DNA of 45,564 bases from a virus: IMG/VR virus record IMGVR_UViG_3300037092_000018, positions 1-45,564 of that record; one strand, 5' to 3'. A model generated the notes under the pieces. The model saw nothing but the letters and a program-made list of their open reading frames with translations. It searched no databases and had not been told where the DNA came from. Shown here piece by piece: positions 31,463 through 39,263 of the stretch. The position numbers and the translations under genes are program-made. The stretch's first letter is position 1. The number at the start of each line of letters is the position of its first letter.

Positions 31463-31611
31463 TTCTGTTATTTAGCGCAATCTTGCTTTTAGTTCGTGCG
31501 ATTTATTCGCTTGCTGAAATCTGCTTTGAGCGCGATTGGCCGCGCCAGACCTGGAGAGGGTTGGCGCTTGCGGTTGTACTCTTCACTTTCTGCATTTCAA
31601 TCTTTGTTTAA
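31459..31611 (+). CDS. Small two-span membrane protein, 50 aa
   Basis: ATGA overlap with the ejection-type gene; GACGAGGA precedes it. Residues 1-19 (MILLFSAILLLVRAIYSLA) and 33-50 (GLALAVVLFTFCISIFV) are hydrophobic spans around a charged loop CFERDWPRQTWR. The next ribosome-binding site (AGGAG) follows its stop directly. The place between ejection and tail genes is unusual for a holin. It could help channel formation or act in the host membrane. Confidence 0.68.
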   Translation: MILLFSAILLLVRAIYSLAEICFERDWPRQTWRGLALAVVLFTFCISIFV

Positions 31612-31623
31612 GGAGCAATAACG

Positions 31624-32352
31624 ATGACCACAATGAACACATCAGCTTTCGCGCCGCTGCCCGAGGTCGTCCTGCCAGGGAAACCCGCGTACCTCTACGG
31701 CTCAATGCCCTGGGACACTCAGGACACGCTCATCCAAGTGACTAGCGTGGCTATCTCTGCGAACGTGGCGACCGTCGTCGGCACGATCCAGTGGGGGAAT
31801 GTTCCAGTGGCCGGGAACCTGATCTCGATTCAGGGAACGCAGACACTTTCCGGGGCGTTCAATGTGTCTTCGATTCCGCTGTCTAGCGTTTCCGTGGTCG
31901 TGGCGACCGGCGTGGTCACGATGACCTTTCCCCTTGTCGGCACGACTACCCTCACCACGGCGGACGCGGGAAATGCGCTGATCCCCATCGCCGAGGTCGC
32001 CGAGACGCTGGCGGCCAACACCAGCGTCCCGGTCTACGTTCCTTCGCAGGAGCCAAACGATATGGGGTCGAAGAGCATCACGACCGCCGTCACGTTCCCG
32101 ACGATGCCGACGGCGGCCACCGTGACACTCTATTCGGCGATCAATCTGCCAAAGAACCTCCCCGGCTCCGCTGGTTCCGAGTGGACCTCTGATGGCGTTG
32201 TGGCGACGGTGGCAGGCGGGGCGTTCACGGTTGGCCCCCTGTTTACCGAGGACACCGGCGCAAACACGGCGGCGCTGGCTGGCCGCTTCTTCTGCCTAAA
32301 GGTGACGAGCGTCACAGGGCCGGGAACGATCATTGCCAAGCTGATTTCGTAA
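31624..32352 (+). CDS. Beta-rich virion protein, 242 aa
   Basis: AGGAG 8 bases upstream. Thr/Val/Ala/Gly-rich, all-beta composition with a module like those of the 21511 and 22429 proteins (VTSVAISANVATVVGTIQWG; VPVAGNLISIQGTQTLSGAF). The C-terminal half looks like a second sandwich (TVTLYSAINLPKNLPGSAGS). Probably a tail/fibre-base component. Not recognised by family. Confidence 0.7.
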   Translation: MTTMNTSAFAPLPEVVLPGKPAYLYGSMPWDTQDTLIQVTSVAISANVATVVGTIQWGNVPVAGNLISIQGTQTLSGAFNVSSIPLSSVSVVVATGVVTMTFPLVGTTTLTTADAGNALIPIAEVAETLAANTSVPVYVPSQEPNDMGSKSITTAVTFPTMPTAATVTLYSAINLPKNLPGSAGSEWTSDGVVATVAGGAFTVGPLFTEDTGANTAALAGRFFCLKVTSVTGPGTIIAKLIS

Positions 32353-32362
32353 GGGAGAGCGC

Positions 32363-32860
32363 GTGGCCACATACTACCGAAGAGACGACGATGTGCAGAA
32401 TGGCCTGGGAGAGGCTATGCCGAATATCGCCGTCAGGTACCTGACGCAACCCGGCGGCGCGCTGGCTACGGTCTACGCGGATCCCGCCGGAGCCACGCCG
32501 ATCTCTAACCCGCAGTACACGAACGGCCTTGGGCAGACTGTCGCGTACATGGCGGCGGGAACCTACACCGTGGTCTACTCGGGAGCACAGATTCAGACGC
32601 TCACGTATTCGGATCAGATCATCGGCGCCGGAACGCCCGGATCGGCGACACCGCCGCTCACGCCGACACCGGACGCCGATGGCACGGTGCGCATCTTCAC
32701 GCTCTCTCAAGCGCCACCCAACCCGAGCGGCGATCAGCTATTTGTTGCAGGTTCTTTCGTGCCCTACGGCGTGGGTTACACCGTCGCCGGAACGACAATC
32801 ACATGGATCGGGGCCGTGCCGCCGCAAGCGGGCGACACCCTCGAGTATTTCATCAGGTAA
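32363..32860 (+). CDS. Tail fibre-associated protein, 165 aa
   Basis: GTG start with GGGAG upstream. The sequence NGLGEAMPNIAVRYLTQPGG, then ATVYADPAGATPISNPQYTN and GTYTVVYSGAQIQTLTYSDQ is a module known from phage fibre proteins, where it caps or joins the particle. The C-terminal 60 residues form a beta domain (VRIFTLSQAPPNPSGDQLFV). Placed directly before two larger fibre genes. Confidence 0.7.
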   Translation: MATYYRRDDDVQNGLGEAMPNIAVRYLTQPGGALATVYADPAGATPISNPQYTNGLGQTVAYMAAGTYTVVYSGAQIQTLTYSDQIIGAGTPGSATPPLTPTPDADGTVRIFTLSQAPPNPSGDQLFVAGSFVPYGVGYTVAGTTITWIGAVPPQAGDTLEYFIR

Positions 32861-32873
32861 AGGAGAACCCGCG

Positions 32874-34307
32874 GTGAAAAGGATTCTGGCTCTGTTCTTC
32901 TTTCCGGCGCTGCTATTCGGCCAAGGGTCGCAACTGCCAAAGTACACAGTGGCCACGCTTCCCTCCGCCGCCGCGCAACCTAAATATGTGGTGCAGGTAA
33001 TTGACGGCGCGGCCGCGGCGGATTGTACGGTCGGCGGCGGTTTGTACAATGTCCTTTGCGCACCCGTGGCCGGTATATGGACGCCTCTCAATGGGACGAC
33101 TCCGGGCGTCACCGGCATCAACGGCGTTCCGGGGGCGTGGATTTTCAACGGGGCGGGTGTGACCATCGTAGGGACAACGGCCACATTCAGCGGCGTCGGC
33201 ACCGGCATCAGCAGTATTGCGTGGGCGCTTCCCTCTTGGCTGGCCGCTTCCCCGGCAACGCTCAGCGCCAGCGGGACTCAGACGTTTGCCGCGGCGACCG
33301 GGCAGACCTCGAATCAGGTCATCGGCACTTGCGGCACGGCCACGAGTGTTGGGTTGTGCTCTCTCGTGGGCGCGGACTTGCCCACAGCTCTCCAGAACGG
33401 CACAACAGGCACTACGCAGACCGCTGGCGACAACACGACCTATCTGGCAACGGATGCTTTCGTCACAACTGCGGTAGCGGGGATCACCGGCGTTCTCTCG
33501 GTTCAGGTTCGGCAGACGGTGAGCACCGGGCCGGTAAGCACAAGCGGTCTGCCCACGCTGTTCCCTGGCACGTCTTCAAGTCTCTCTCTTGCTACGCAGA
33601 ATGTCTCTTCAACAGTGCCGCTCGTCGCCAACGCCGCGCAGGGTTACAACGCATCCGGGGCGGTGAATTACGACTTCATGGCGACCAGCAACGTCACATG
33701 GTCCAGCCTGACGGCCTCGCATACGAATTACCTCTACATCAACGCCTTGGCCGGAACGACCGGGGCGACTATCCTCCAGCCGATCTACCAGTTCGGCGGC
33801 ACTCCGGCAGTGACCAGCGGCCAGTTTACCTTCAACATCTCACAGATGACCGGCTACCTGGGCAACGGCACGGCGGCAGTTGCCACGCCGATTGTCTTTG
33901 TGGGCGAGGCCGTAGCCGGGGCCAGCACCATCACGAGCACAGTGGCGTATGCCTACAACGGGCTGTACATTTCTCCGCTTCAGGACGGTAATGTCATCAG
34001 TTCGGGATTTACCCTCTCGCTTAATCACAACCTTGGTATGAATCAACTTGGTTATTCGACGCGCTGGACACTAGTGAATATCACATCTAACCTCGGATAT
34101 ACCGCCGGTCAGGAAATCGAGTTGACTCCCGTTGGGTTTGGAAACACTCAAATATGGGCCACGGCTGGGTTGATGACGCGCAACACGACCCAGATTGTCA
34201 CAAACAGCAGCTTTGCGCCGTATCTAATACCAGCATCAGGTGGGGGCGACAATTCAGTAAATACAAGCGATTGGGATTTAAGGCTTTACGTTCGGAGGAC
34301 ATTCTAA
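32874..34307 (+). CDS. Tail fibre-like protein with apparent signal peptide, 477 aa
   Basis: GTG 32874 has AGGAG 8 bases upstream; the frame is open further upstream but runs inside the preceding gene. Residues 1-16 (MKRILALFFFPALLFG|Q) look like a Sec signal peptide with a Gly-Gln cleavage point. The rest is Gly/Thr/Ser-rich fibre sequence (TATFSGVGTGISSIAWALP; TAGDNTTYLATDAFVTTAVA) with a C-terminal beta domain (GFTLSLNHNLGMNQLGYSTR). A cytoplasmic fibre gene with a signal peptide is unexpected. It could instead be a membrane-anchoring N-terminus. Stop overlaps an 8-codon ORF. Confidence 0.75.
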   Translation: MKRILALFFFPALLFGQGSQLPKYTVATLPSAAAQPKYVVQVIDGAAAADCTVGGGLYNVLCAPVAGIWTPLNGTTPGVTGINGVPGAWIFNGAGVTIVGTTATFSGVGTGISSIAWALPSWLAASPATLSASGTQTFAAATGQTSNQVIGTCGTATSVGLCSLVGADLPTALQNGTTGTTQTAGDNTTYLATDAFVTTAVAGITGVLSVQVRQTVSTGPVSTSGLPTLFPGTSSSLSLATQNVSSTVPLVANAAQGYNASGAVNYDFMATSNVTWSSLTASHTNYLYINALAGTTGATILQPIYQFGGTPAVTSGQFTFNISQMTGYLGNGTAAVATPIVFVGEAVAGASTITSTVAYAYNGLYISPLQDGNVISSGFTLSLNHNLGMNQLGYSTRWTLVNITSNLGYTAGQEIELTPVGFGNTQIWATAGLMTRNTTQIVTNSSFAPYLIPASGGGDNSVNTSDWDLRLYVRRTF

Positions 34308-34333
34308 TGGCATACTGGATCAAATCAGACTAA
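34307..34333 (+). other. 8-codon ORF between fibre genes
   Basis: TAATG overlap, then MAYWIKSD and TAA, whose last bases begin the AAGGAG site of the next gene. Probably only a translational bridge. Confidence 0.25.
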
Positions 34334-34343
34334 GGAGAACGAC

Positions 34344-36917
34344 ATGAAATCCCGCATCACACTGATCTTTCTTTTCGCCAGCATGGCGGTCGCGCAGGTT
34401 TCGCCGCCCTCTACGCAGTCGCGGGTTGCCGGCCGATTCGTGGCCTACAACTACGGCCTATGGGCGCTGCCGGCGTACACGATGCCGACCGGGACGGGGT
34501 CAAAGACTTTCACGCTGTCGAGTTCCACGGTGCGGATGCAGGATGGGCGCGTGATTATGCCGTTCGCCACGAACGCGCCGCTGCTGGTCGGTACTGAAAC
34601 TGTGACCGTGACGGCGGTTGGCGCTGGTTGCCTGATCAATTCCACGGCTATCGGCGGTTGCTCGATCACGGCCACATTTACGTTGCCGCACACCGTCGCT
34701 GATCCCATCTCGTCCGGCATGTACGGGCTGCAAGAGGCGCTGAATGATGCGTCGGCCTCTGGCGGTGGCACCGTGACCGTGGACAGCGCCTGGGCCGGGC
34801 TGGGCGGCACGTCTGGCATGGTCAGCGCGGCCACTATTCCTTCCAACACTGGAATCGAGGATGAGAGGACCGGCCCTGGGAGTACAGGTGGTTCTGGCAC
34901 AGTCGGCGCAGGAACAACCGGCCAAGCAGCGGTCTACACCGGCAACGGCACGACCGTAGCAGGTGGAACGCTAGGCATAGGAGGCGGCGGCACAGGCGCA
35001 ACCACAGCAGCGGGAGCGCTGACTAACCTCGGCGCTCAGATCAACCTTGGCGCAACGCAGACAGGGGCCATCGGGGCTAGTGGTACGGCCACTTTCCCAG
35101 GCAATGTCGCGGCGGGCGCTTCGATTTTATCCCCGGATACCGTGTTATCTAATACGGCAACAGCTGGCAGTCCGGCGACAACTGTCCAAATAGCGACCGC
35201 GCCAGTGTGGAACCGTTTGGGTGGTGTGTTGCATACAGGTGAACCCACGTTTCTATGGGAAACTGGGGCGCAAATTCTTTCAACCAGCAACCCGCTTATG
35301 AAAGTGTGGGGGGACTGCCAATCAGTTGGGTCTGGAATGTGCTATAAAGAGTCCCTTGATGGAAAAACAAACTGGACTACGGAAGTAGAAATCATCCCAG
35401 GATACTGGCGCTCTTGGGTGATGCACGATGGCTCTACTTACTATATGTTTGGTATACTTATGTCCACGAATCAGCAAGTAGATGTATGGACATCAACTAA
35501 TGGGTATACCGGCTGGACACTTCTAGCTTCTAACATTCTTTCGTTAGGAACTGGAACTGCATGGAATTCGAAGTACTTCGGTAATATCTCTGTTATTCAC
35601 GACACGGACGGTTTATGGAAGTTGCTGCAAGAAGCAGAGTCCACAGTATCAAACTCGATGTGGACCACCGGAGCAGCAACGTCGAGTTCTCCAGCAGGAC
35701 CGTGGACTTGGTATGCCAACAATCCAGTTTTAGGTGTTCCAGGAAGTTTGGGTGTGACTGGCGCTCTTATGTTTGGTGGTTCTGACATTTGGAAAGACCC
35801 AGCTACGGGTATTTATTGGGTATGGGGCCAGACTGGCTCCACAGGACCAACTACGGGACCTACGCAAATCGTGAGATATAGCTCACCCGATTTCTACAAC
35901 TGGACGCAGAACCCAAAATGGCCCACGCTTCCTCAGCTAACTGCCTTAGAGGGGTTTGGAAATCCTTGCTTTACATACTCTGGGAACTACGGCCAGTTTG
36001 GGCAAATAGCCGATCCATCATTAGTCCAAGTAAATGGGCAAACATATTTGTACTATGCCGCACAACCAGGACAGTCGTCATGCCCTGGTTACGCGTCGAT
36101 TACAATGCTGGCTATCTACGATGGAACGCTACACCAGTTGGTGGGCACAGATGAAGGCGCCTTTGTCGGGCGTGGCGGGATGGTCTATCCTCCGGCTCCG
36201 GGTTCTCCTAAGGTGATACCATCTACTGATGGATTCCAGTGGCTCCCATCTTTTTCTTTGTCTGGCTCTGGATCAGCGGTGCTATTGAGCAATGGACCAG
36301 TAATCAACAATAGTACTAATTCTTCTGCAGGAGCTACTCTGGTTATAGATGATGTGTCGGGAGGAAATGCCTCTAATATCAGCTTTGAGTCCCAAGGCGT
36401 TGCCCTGTGGGGAATGGGGAAACAGACAGATAATTCCTTTTACATAGGAGACGGGGCAAATTCAGGTTATCCGTTGGCAGTTAGCACATCTGGGGGTCTA
36501 ATATTAGGGGAAACAGGAAAGACAACTACCGTCGTAGATACTTTTATTCTCACACAGAACGCTCTATCTCTCGGAGATTACACATATACCGGCCCCAACA
36601 CTGGAGGTACACTGCTTGTTGGCTTTACCGGGCAAACCGCCGCGCTTTCTTCGAGTGCTATATCGGCAGGAACGTGCACTTTGCTGACAGCGAGTATAAG
36701 TAGCACTACTGGGCTTGCTGCGAACACTATGGTTCCGATAGCCACCAGTGCCAACCAAACACAACTCACCTACGGGCTTAACATTCATCAACCTTATATC
36801 TCCACAGGTGGCACATCTGGTGTTGTGACAGTACCGATTTGCAATGACACAGCGGCAGCTATTACACCAAACACAACACCAAAATTCAATGTGGTTGTGC
36901 TTCGGACAACCAACTAG
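34344..36917 (+). CDS. Tailspike-like protein with glycosidase-type beta-propeller and apparent signal peptide, 857 aa
   Basis: AAGGAG precedes ATG 34344. Residues 1-17 (MKSRITLIFLFASMAVA|Q) look like a signal peptide. Residues 18-300 are fibre-like, with GLQEALNDASASGGGTVTV (as in spike proteins) and LGIGGGGTGATTAAGALTNL. Residues about 300-625 look like a GH43/GH32/GH117-type five-bladed propeller: repeated Y/W-rich strands (TYYMFGI, IYWVWGQ, TYLYYAA) and IADPSLVQVNGQTYLYYAAQ near 553-572. The C-terminus is a beta-rich stalk. The DNA from about 35180 is clearly AT-richer than the 5' part, suggesting recent exchange of the receptor-binding part. Polysaccharide binding or cleavage is inferred. 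Confidence 0.75.
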   Translation: MKSRITLIFLFASMAVAQVSPPSTQSRVAGRFVAYNYGLWALPAYTMPTGTGSKTFTLSSSTVRMQDGRVIMPFATNAPLLVGTETVTVTAVGAGCLINSTAIGGCSITATFTLPHTVADPISSGMYGLQEALNDASASGGGTVTVDSAWAGLGGTSGMVSAATIPSNTGIEDERTGPGSTGGSGTVGAGTTGQAAVYTGNGTTVAGGTLGIGGGGTGATTAAGALTNLGAQINLGATQTGAIGASGTATFPGNVAAGASILSPDTVLSNTATAGSPATTVQIATAPVWNRLGGVLHTGEPTFLWETGAQILSTSNPLMKVWGDCQSVGSGMCYKESLDGKTNWTTEVEIIPGYWRSWVMHDGSTYYMFGILMSTNQQVDVWTSTNGYTGWTLLASNILSLGTGTAWNSKYFGNISVIHDTDGLWKLLQEAESTVSNSMWTTGAATSSSPAGPWTWYANNPVLGVPGSLGVTGALMFGGSDIWKDPATGIYWVWGQTGSTGPTTGPTQIVRYSSPDFYNWTQNPKWPTLPQLTALEGFGNPCFTYSGNYGQFGQIADPSLVQVNGQTYLYYAAQPGQSSCPGYASITMLAIYDGTLHQLVGTDEGAFVGRGGMVYPPAPGSPKVIPSTDGFQWLPSFSLSGSGSAVLLSNGPVINNSTNSSAGATLVIDDVSGGNASNISFESQGVALWGMGKQTDNSFYIGDGANSGYPLAVSTSGGLILGETGKTTTVVDTFILTQNALSLGDYTYTGPNTGGTLLVGFTGQTAALSSSAISAGTCTLLTASISSTTGLAANTMVPIATSANQTQLTYGLNIHQPYISTGGTSGVVTVPICNDTAAAITPNTTPKFNVVVLRTTN

Positions 36918-36925
36918 GAGGCAAT

Positions 36926-37216
36926 TTGAAAAATCTATGGACTATTGCTCTCTTGCTAATTGTGACATCGGGGGTGGCGCAGGGACCGAAAAGCAATAAG
37001 GAAAAAGTTCAACCGCAGCCTCCACAGGTCAGCGAGTTGCAGTTACATCACTACTGGAGACTGCATGATATGCAACTGCAAATTGGTATAAAAATGCAAG
37101 AAGCAATAAAGGAGATGCAGAATACCTGTGGAGAACAGTCGCTTGTTATCAGTCCTGAAGGGGACCCATCTTGTCTACCTTCTAAAGACAAAACGGTGCC
37201 TGAAGGAGAAGACTGA
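36926..37216 (+). CDS. Small exported protein, 96 aa
   Basis: TTG start with AGGAGG (36916-36921). Residues 1-18 (MKNLWTIALLLIVTSGVA|Q) form a clear signal peptide; there is no lipobox Cys. The mature part is basic/Gln-Pro-rich, then a helix (LQLHHYWRLHDMQLQIGIKM), and two Cys near the end could form a disulphide in the periplasm. Third successive protein with an A/G-Gln cleavage site. Might be spanin-like or a host-surface factor; not recognised. Confidence 0.72.
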   Translation: MKNLWTIALLLIVTSGVAQGPKSNKEKVQPQPPQVSELQLHHYWRLHDMQLQIGIKMQEAIKEMQNTCGEQSLVISPEGDPSCLPSKDKTVPEGED

Positions 37217-37267
37217 CGGCCCAGTAATGGGGCAAGTCCGAGAGGATGTCAGAGTACGAGGTGATGA

Positions 37268-37555
37268 ATGGAGAATGTTGTGAACTGGAGCGCAATTTCA
37301 GCAATGGTCAGTGTCGTCACGCTGGTTGGCGTGGTGGGCGTCGGCGGCATCATGTGGGGAAAGCTGACAGAGCGCGTCAAAGTCCAGGGGGCAGCTATCG
37401 CCGATCACGATGACAGGTTCGATGTGCAGGATGATCATTTCAAGGAGCACACCGGCAGCATCCACGAGCACGACGGCAGACTCATACGGCTGGAGGAATG
37501 GCGGCATGGCTACGAGTGCGGCAGGCGCGGCACGGTGGAGCAGCCAGAGGGATGA
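37268..37555 (+). CDS. Holin-like protein, one membrane span plus acidic coiled tail, 95 aa
   Basis: GAGGTG lies 4 bases before ATG 37268. Residues 8-32 (AISAMVSVVTLVGVVGVGGIMWG) form one span, followed by a helical charged tail (LTERVKVQGAAIADHDDRFD; EHDGRLIRLEEW). This layout fits small phage holins or XhlA-like haemolysin proteins. It opens the lysis cassette ahead of the muramidase. The alternative is a fibre-associated membrane factor. Confidence 0.58.
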   Translation: MENVVNWSAISAMVSVVTLVGVVGVGGIMWGKLTERVKVQGAAIADHDDRFDVQDDHFKEHTGSIHEHDGRLIRLEEWRHGYECGRRGTVEQPEG

Positions 37556-37707
37556 CTATCCTCAACAGCAACGGGCCGCCCATACCAATGCCATGGCCGC
37601 AAAGGTATACTGATTCCGAGAGAGCGGAGCACGAGAATCTCAGGCGGCTATTTCTGCGGTGCTTCGGTTGCCGCTTCCAACGCAAGCCGCCCGACAAGGA
37701 GAGCTAG
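37552..37707 (+). CDS. Hypothetical small protein with CxxC, 51 aa
   Basis: ATGA overlap with the previous stop. Product MTILNSNGPPIPMPWPQRYT..., with an acidic helix (DSERAEHENLRRLF) and a C-terminal RCFGCRFQRKPPD, one CxxC in a basic context. Not recognised; it may pair with the zinc ribbon encoded next. Confidence 0.62.
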   Translation: MTILNSNGPPIPMPWPQRYTDSERAEHENLRRLFLRCFGCRFQRKPPDKES

Positions 37708-37712
37708 GCTAA

Positions 37713-37976
37713 ATGGCGCACAAGCTAAACCTGAGTTGCCCAAACTGCAAACAGCCCACCAAGGGGTTCACCAACGTGGAATATTCGCTTCTGGAGGGCG
37801 GCGCGGTTCTCTGCTTCGAGGCCTTCTGCCAGAAATGCCAGCAGCCGGTATTCACGCTGATCGGGGCGCAGATATTCGCCGAGTGGGCTGCGCTGGACGA
37901 CTTCAAGGCGCCCCCGCAGGACGAGGATTTCTTGCGCGGCATGAATATCGTGTGGGATGAGCAGCCGGCGAAATAA
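37713..37976 (+). CDS. Zinc-ribbon protein, 87 aa
   Basis: AAGGAG lies 11 bases before the ATG. LSCPNCKQPTKGF (residues 7-19) and FCQKCQQPVFTLI (about 38-50) form a CxxC...CxxC zinc ribbon with beta strands; the tail is an acidic helix. It sits inside the lysis region, with no clear role. Confidence 0.75.
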   Translation: MAHKLNLSCPNCKQPTKGFTNVEYSLLEGGAVLCFEAFCQKCQQPVFTLIGAQIFAEWAALDDFKAPPQDEDFLRGMNIVWDEQPAK

Positions 37977-37985
37977 GGGAGCGTG

Positions 37986-38435
37986 ATGAGCCAACCAACG
38001 AACATGAGCACCGCCGGTTTGAACCTGCTGAAGAGATCCGAGGGATTCCGCGGCTTCCGGTACATTGACGTCAACGGGAATCCGACGCAAGGCTATGGTC
38101 ACAAGCTGCGCCCAGGCGAATCCTACCCGATCCTGACCGAGCCACAAGCCGCGACGATCCTTCTGGCGGATGTGCGCATCGCAGTCCAGGCCGTTCTCCG
38201 GCTGGTCAAGGTTCCGCTCTCGCAAGGGCAACTTGACGCTTTAGCTGATTTCACATTCAACCTGGGCGCGGGGCGTCTGGCCGGATCCACGCTCCTGAAG
38301 GACTTGAACGCTGGCGGCTACGCATCGGCCGGCGAACAGCTCCTGCTTTGGGACCACGCGGGCAGTGTTGAGCTTGAGGCTCTGCGCGCACGCCGCGAGG
38401 CAGAGTACAATCTCTGGAGAGGATTGCCAGCATGA
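37986..38435 (+). CDS. Endolysin, GH24 muramidase (T4 lysozyme-like), 149 aa
   Basis: Cleaves the glycan backbone of peptidoglycan. The family signature is complete: SEGFRGFRYIDVNGNPTQGY followed by GH, with catalytic Glu19, Asp28 and Thr34 at the same 8/5-residue spacing as Glu11-Asp20-Thr26 of T4 lysozyme. The core helices follow (LSQGQLDALADFTFNLGAG; LWDHAGSVELEALRARR). No signal peptide or SAR anchor is visible, so release needs a holin. AAGGGAG precedes it; GTG 37983 one codon upstream is possible. ATGA overlap with the putative holin gene. Confidence 0.95.
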   Translation: MSQPTNMSTAGLNLLKRSEGFRGFRYIDVNGNPTQGYGHKLRPGESYPILTEPQAATILLADVRIAVQAVLRLVKVPLSQGQLDALADFTFNLGAGRLAGSTLLKDLNAGGYASAGEQLLLWDHAGSVELEALRARREAEYNLWRGLPA

Positions 38436-38680
38436 GACTACCGCAGCCTTTTTGGGCCGTTCTGCTCGCAATCCTGGGGGTTGTTCTTGCGCTTGCTGTC
38501 CTTTTTCATTCGGAATCATCCTCGGCGGCAATTGGAACCGCCGTCCTCTCCATCGCCGGTAATCTCGTCAGCGGCGCCCTTGGAGCCTTTGCAGGCCATG
38601 CCGGATCAAGCAGTACCAGCACCGGCCCCAACGCCACCATCAACAATGAAGGCGCCACCTTTCCCGATGGCGCCAAGTAA
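38432..38680 (+). CDS. Putative holin, two membrane spans, 82 aa
   Basis: Begins over the endolysin stop. Residues 6-26 (PFWAVLLAILGVVLALAVLF) and 33-55 (AIGTAVLSIAGNLVSGALGA) are hydrophobic, the second Gly/Ala-rich as in many class II holins; the tail is polar (SSSTSTGPNATIN). Size, topology and tight coupling with the muramidase support a pore-forming role. No dual start motif is seen. Confidence 0.72.
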   Translation: MRLPQPFWAVLLAILGVVLALAVLFHSESSSAAIGTAVLSIAGNLVSGALGAFAGHAGSSSTSTGPNATINNEGATFPDGAK

Positions 38681-38705
38681 GCAAGCGCCGGAGGAGGCGC
38701 CGAAT

Positions 38706-39140
38706 ATGAGTTTTTTCACCAGAATTGAAACCGATCTGCATACATTTGCGGCATGGGCTGAGAAAGAACTCGGCCATCTGTCCACCGAAGCGCCCGCTAT
38801 CGAAAAGGTTACGGATACCGTTCTGCAGTATGTTGGCGGCGCGGCTAGCGTCCTTGCCGGAGTCGAAGGCGGCCCGGCTGCTTCCAAGGCTGTCACTTCC
38901 GCCGTCAGCGCCATTCAGACCGGCGTTACGGCACTGAGTGGCCTCGTGACCGACTTCGGCGCAACTCCGAGCGTGGCCTCGGTGGCTACTGCTCTTGCCA
39001 CCAATGCCTCGGCACTGCTCGCCGCAGCCAAGATGACGCACCCGACCAGCGCCAAGGCGGCCAATGCCATCGTGACGAACCTCACATCGCTGGCCGGCGC
39101 ACTGGCGGCGGCCGTTTATCCGGCTGCACCGGCGGCCTAA
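38706..39140 (+). CDS. Hypothetical Ala/Thr-rich protein, 144 aa
   Basis: GGAGG about 12 bases before ATG 38706. An N-terminal amphipathic helix (MSFFTRIETDLHTFAAWAEK) is followed by Ala/Ser/Thr/Val-rich segments (SAVSAIQTGVTALSGLV; ALATNASALLAAAKM), helical and mildly hydrophobic. Similar phage proteins occur after holins but have no known function. It may associate with membranes. It ends just before a structured non-coding region. Confidence 0.7.
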   Translation: MSFFTRIETDLHTFAAWAEKELGHLSTEAPAIEKVTDTVLQYVGGAASVLAGVEGGPAASKAVTSAVSAIQTGVTALSGLVTDFGATPSVASVATALATNASALLAAAKMTHPTSAKAANAIVTNLTSLAGALAAAVYPAAPAA

Positions 39141-39142
39141 AG

Positions 39143-39202
39143 TTTGCGCGGCTCTAGGCTGTCCTGGACCATTGGCCTGGGCTGACCACCGGGCCGCGCA
39201 AA
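39143..39202 (+). ncRNA. Long stem-loop after the lysis genes
   Basis: Perfect 10-bp inverted repeat TTTGCGCGGC (39143-39152) / GCCGCGCAAA (39193-39202) enclosing 40 bases that can fold further (GGCCTGGGC). It starts two bases after a stop codon and is followed within 15 bases by an intrinsic terminator. It could be a 3'-UTR RNA or a processed small RNA. Confidence 0.5.
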
Positions 39203-39216
39203 GAGTTCCTCCACCG

Positions 39217-39252
39217 GCGAGATGCTTTAACGGGGCGTCTCGCTGCCTTTTT
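39217..39252 (+). terminator. Rho-independent terminator after the lysis cassette
   Basis: GCGAGATGC (39217-39225) pairs with GCGTCTCGC (39235-39243), nine pairs including one G-T, with a 9-base loop, followed by TGCC and TTTTT (39248-39252). It is the only clear intrinsic terminator I see. Confidence 0.75.
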
Positions 39253-39263
39253 AAGAGGTGGCG

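Noticed and set aside
32529-32873. Upstream extension of the fibre gene frame to 32529
   Set aside because: It runs within the preceding gene in another frame; GTG 32874 has a good ribosome-binding site and begins the signal peptide.
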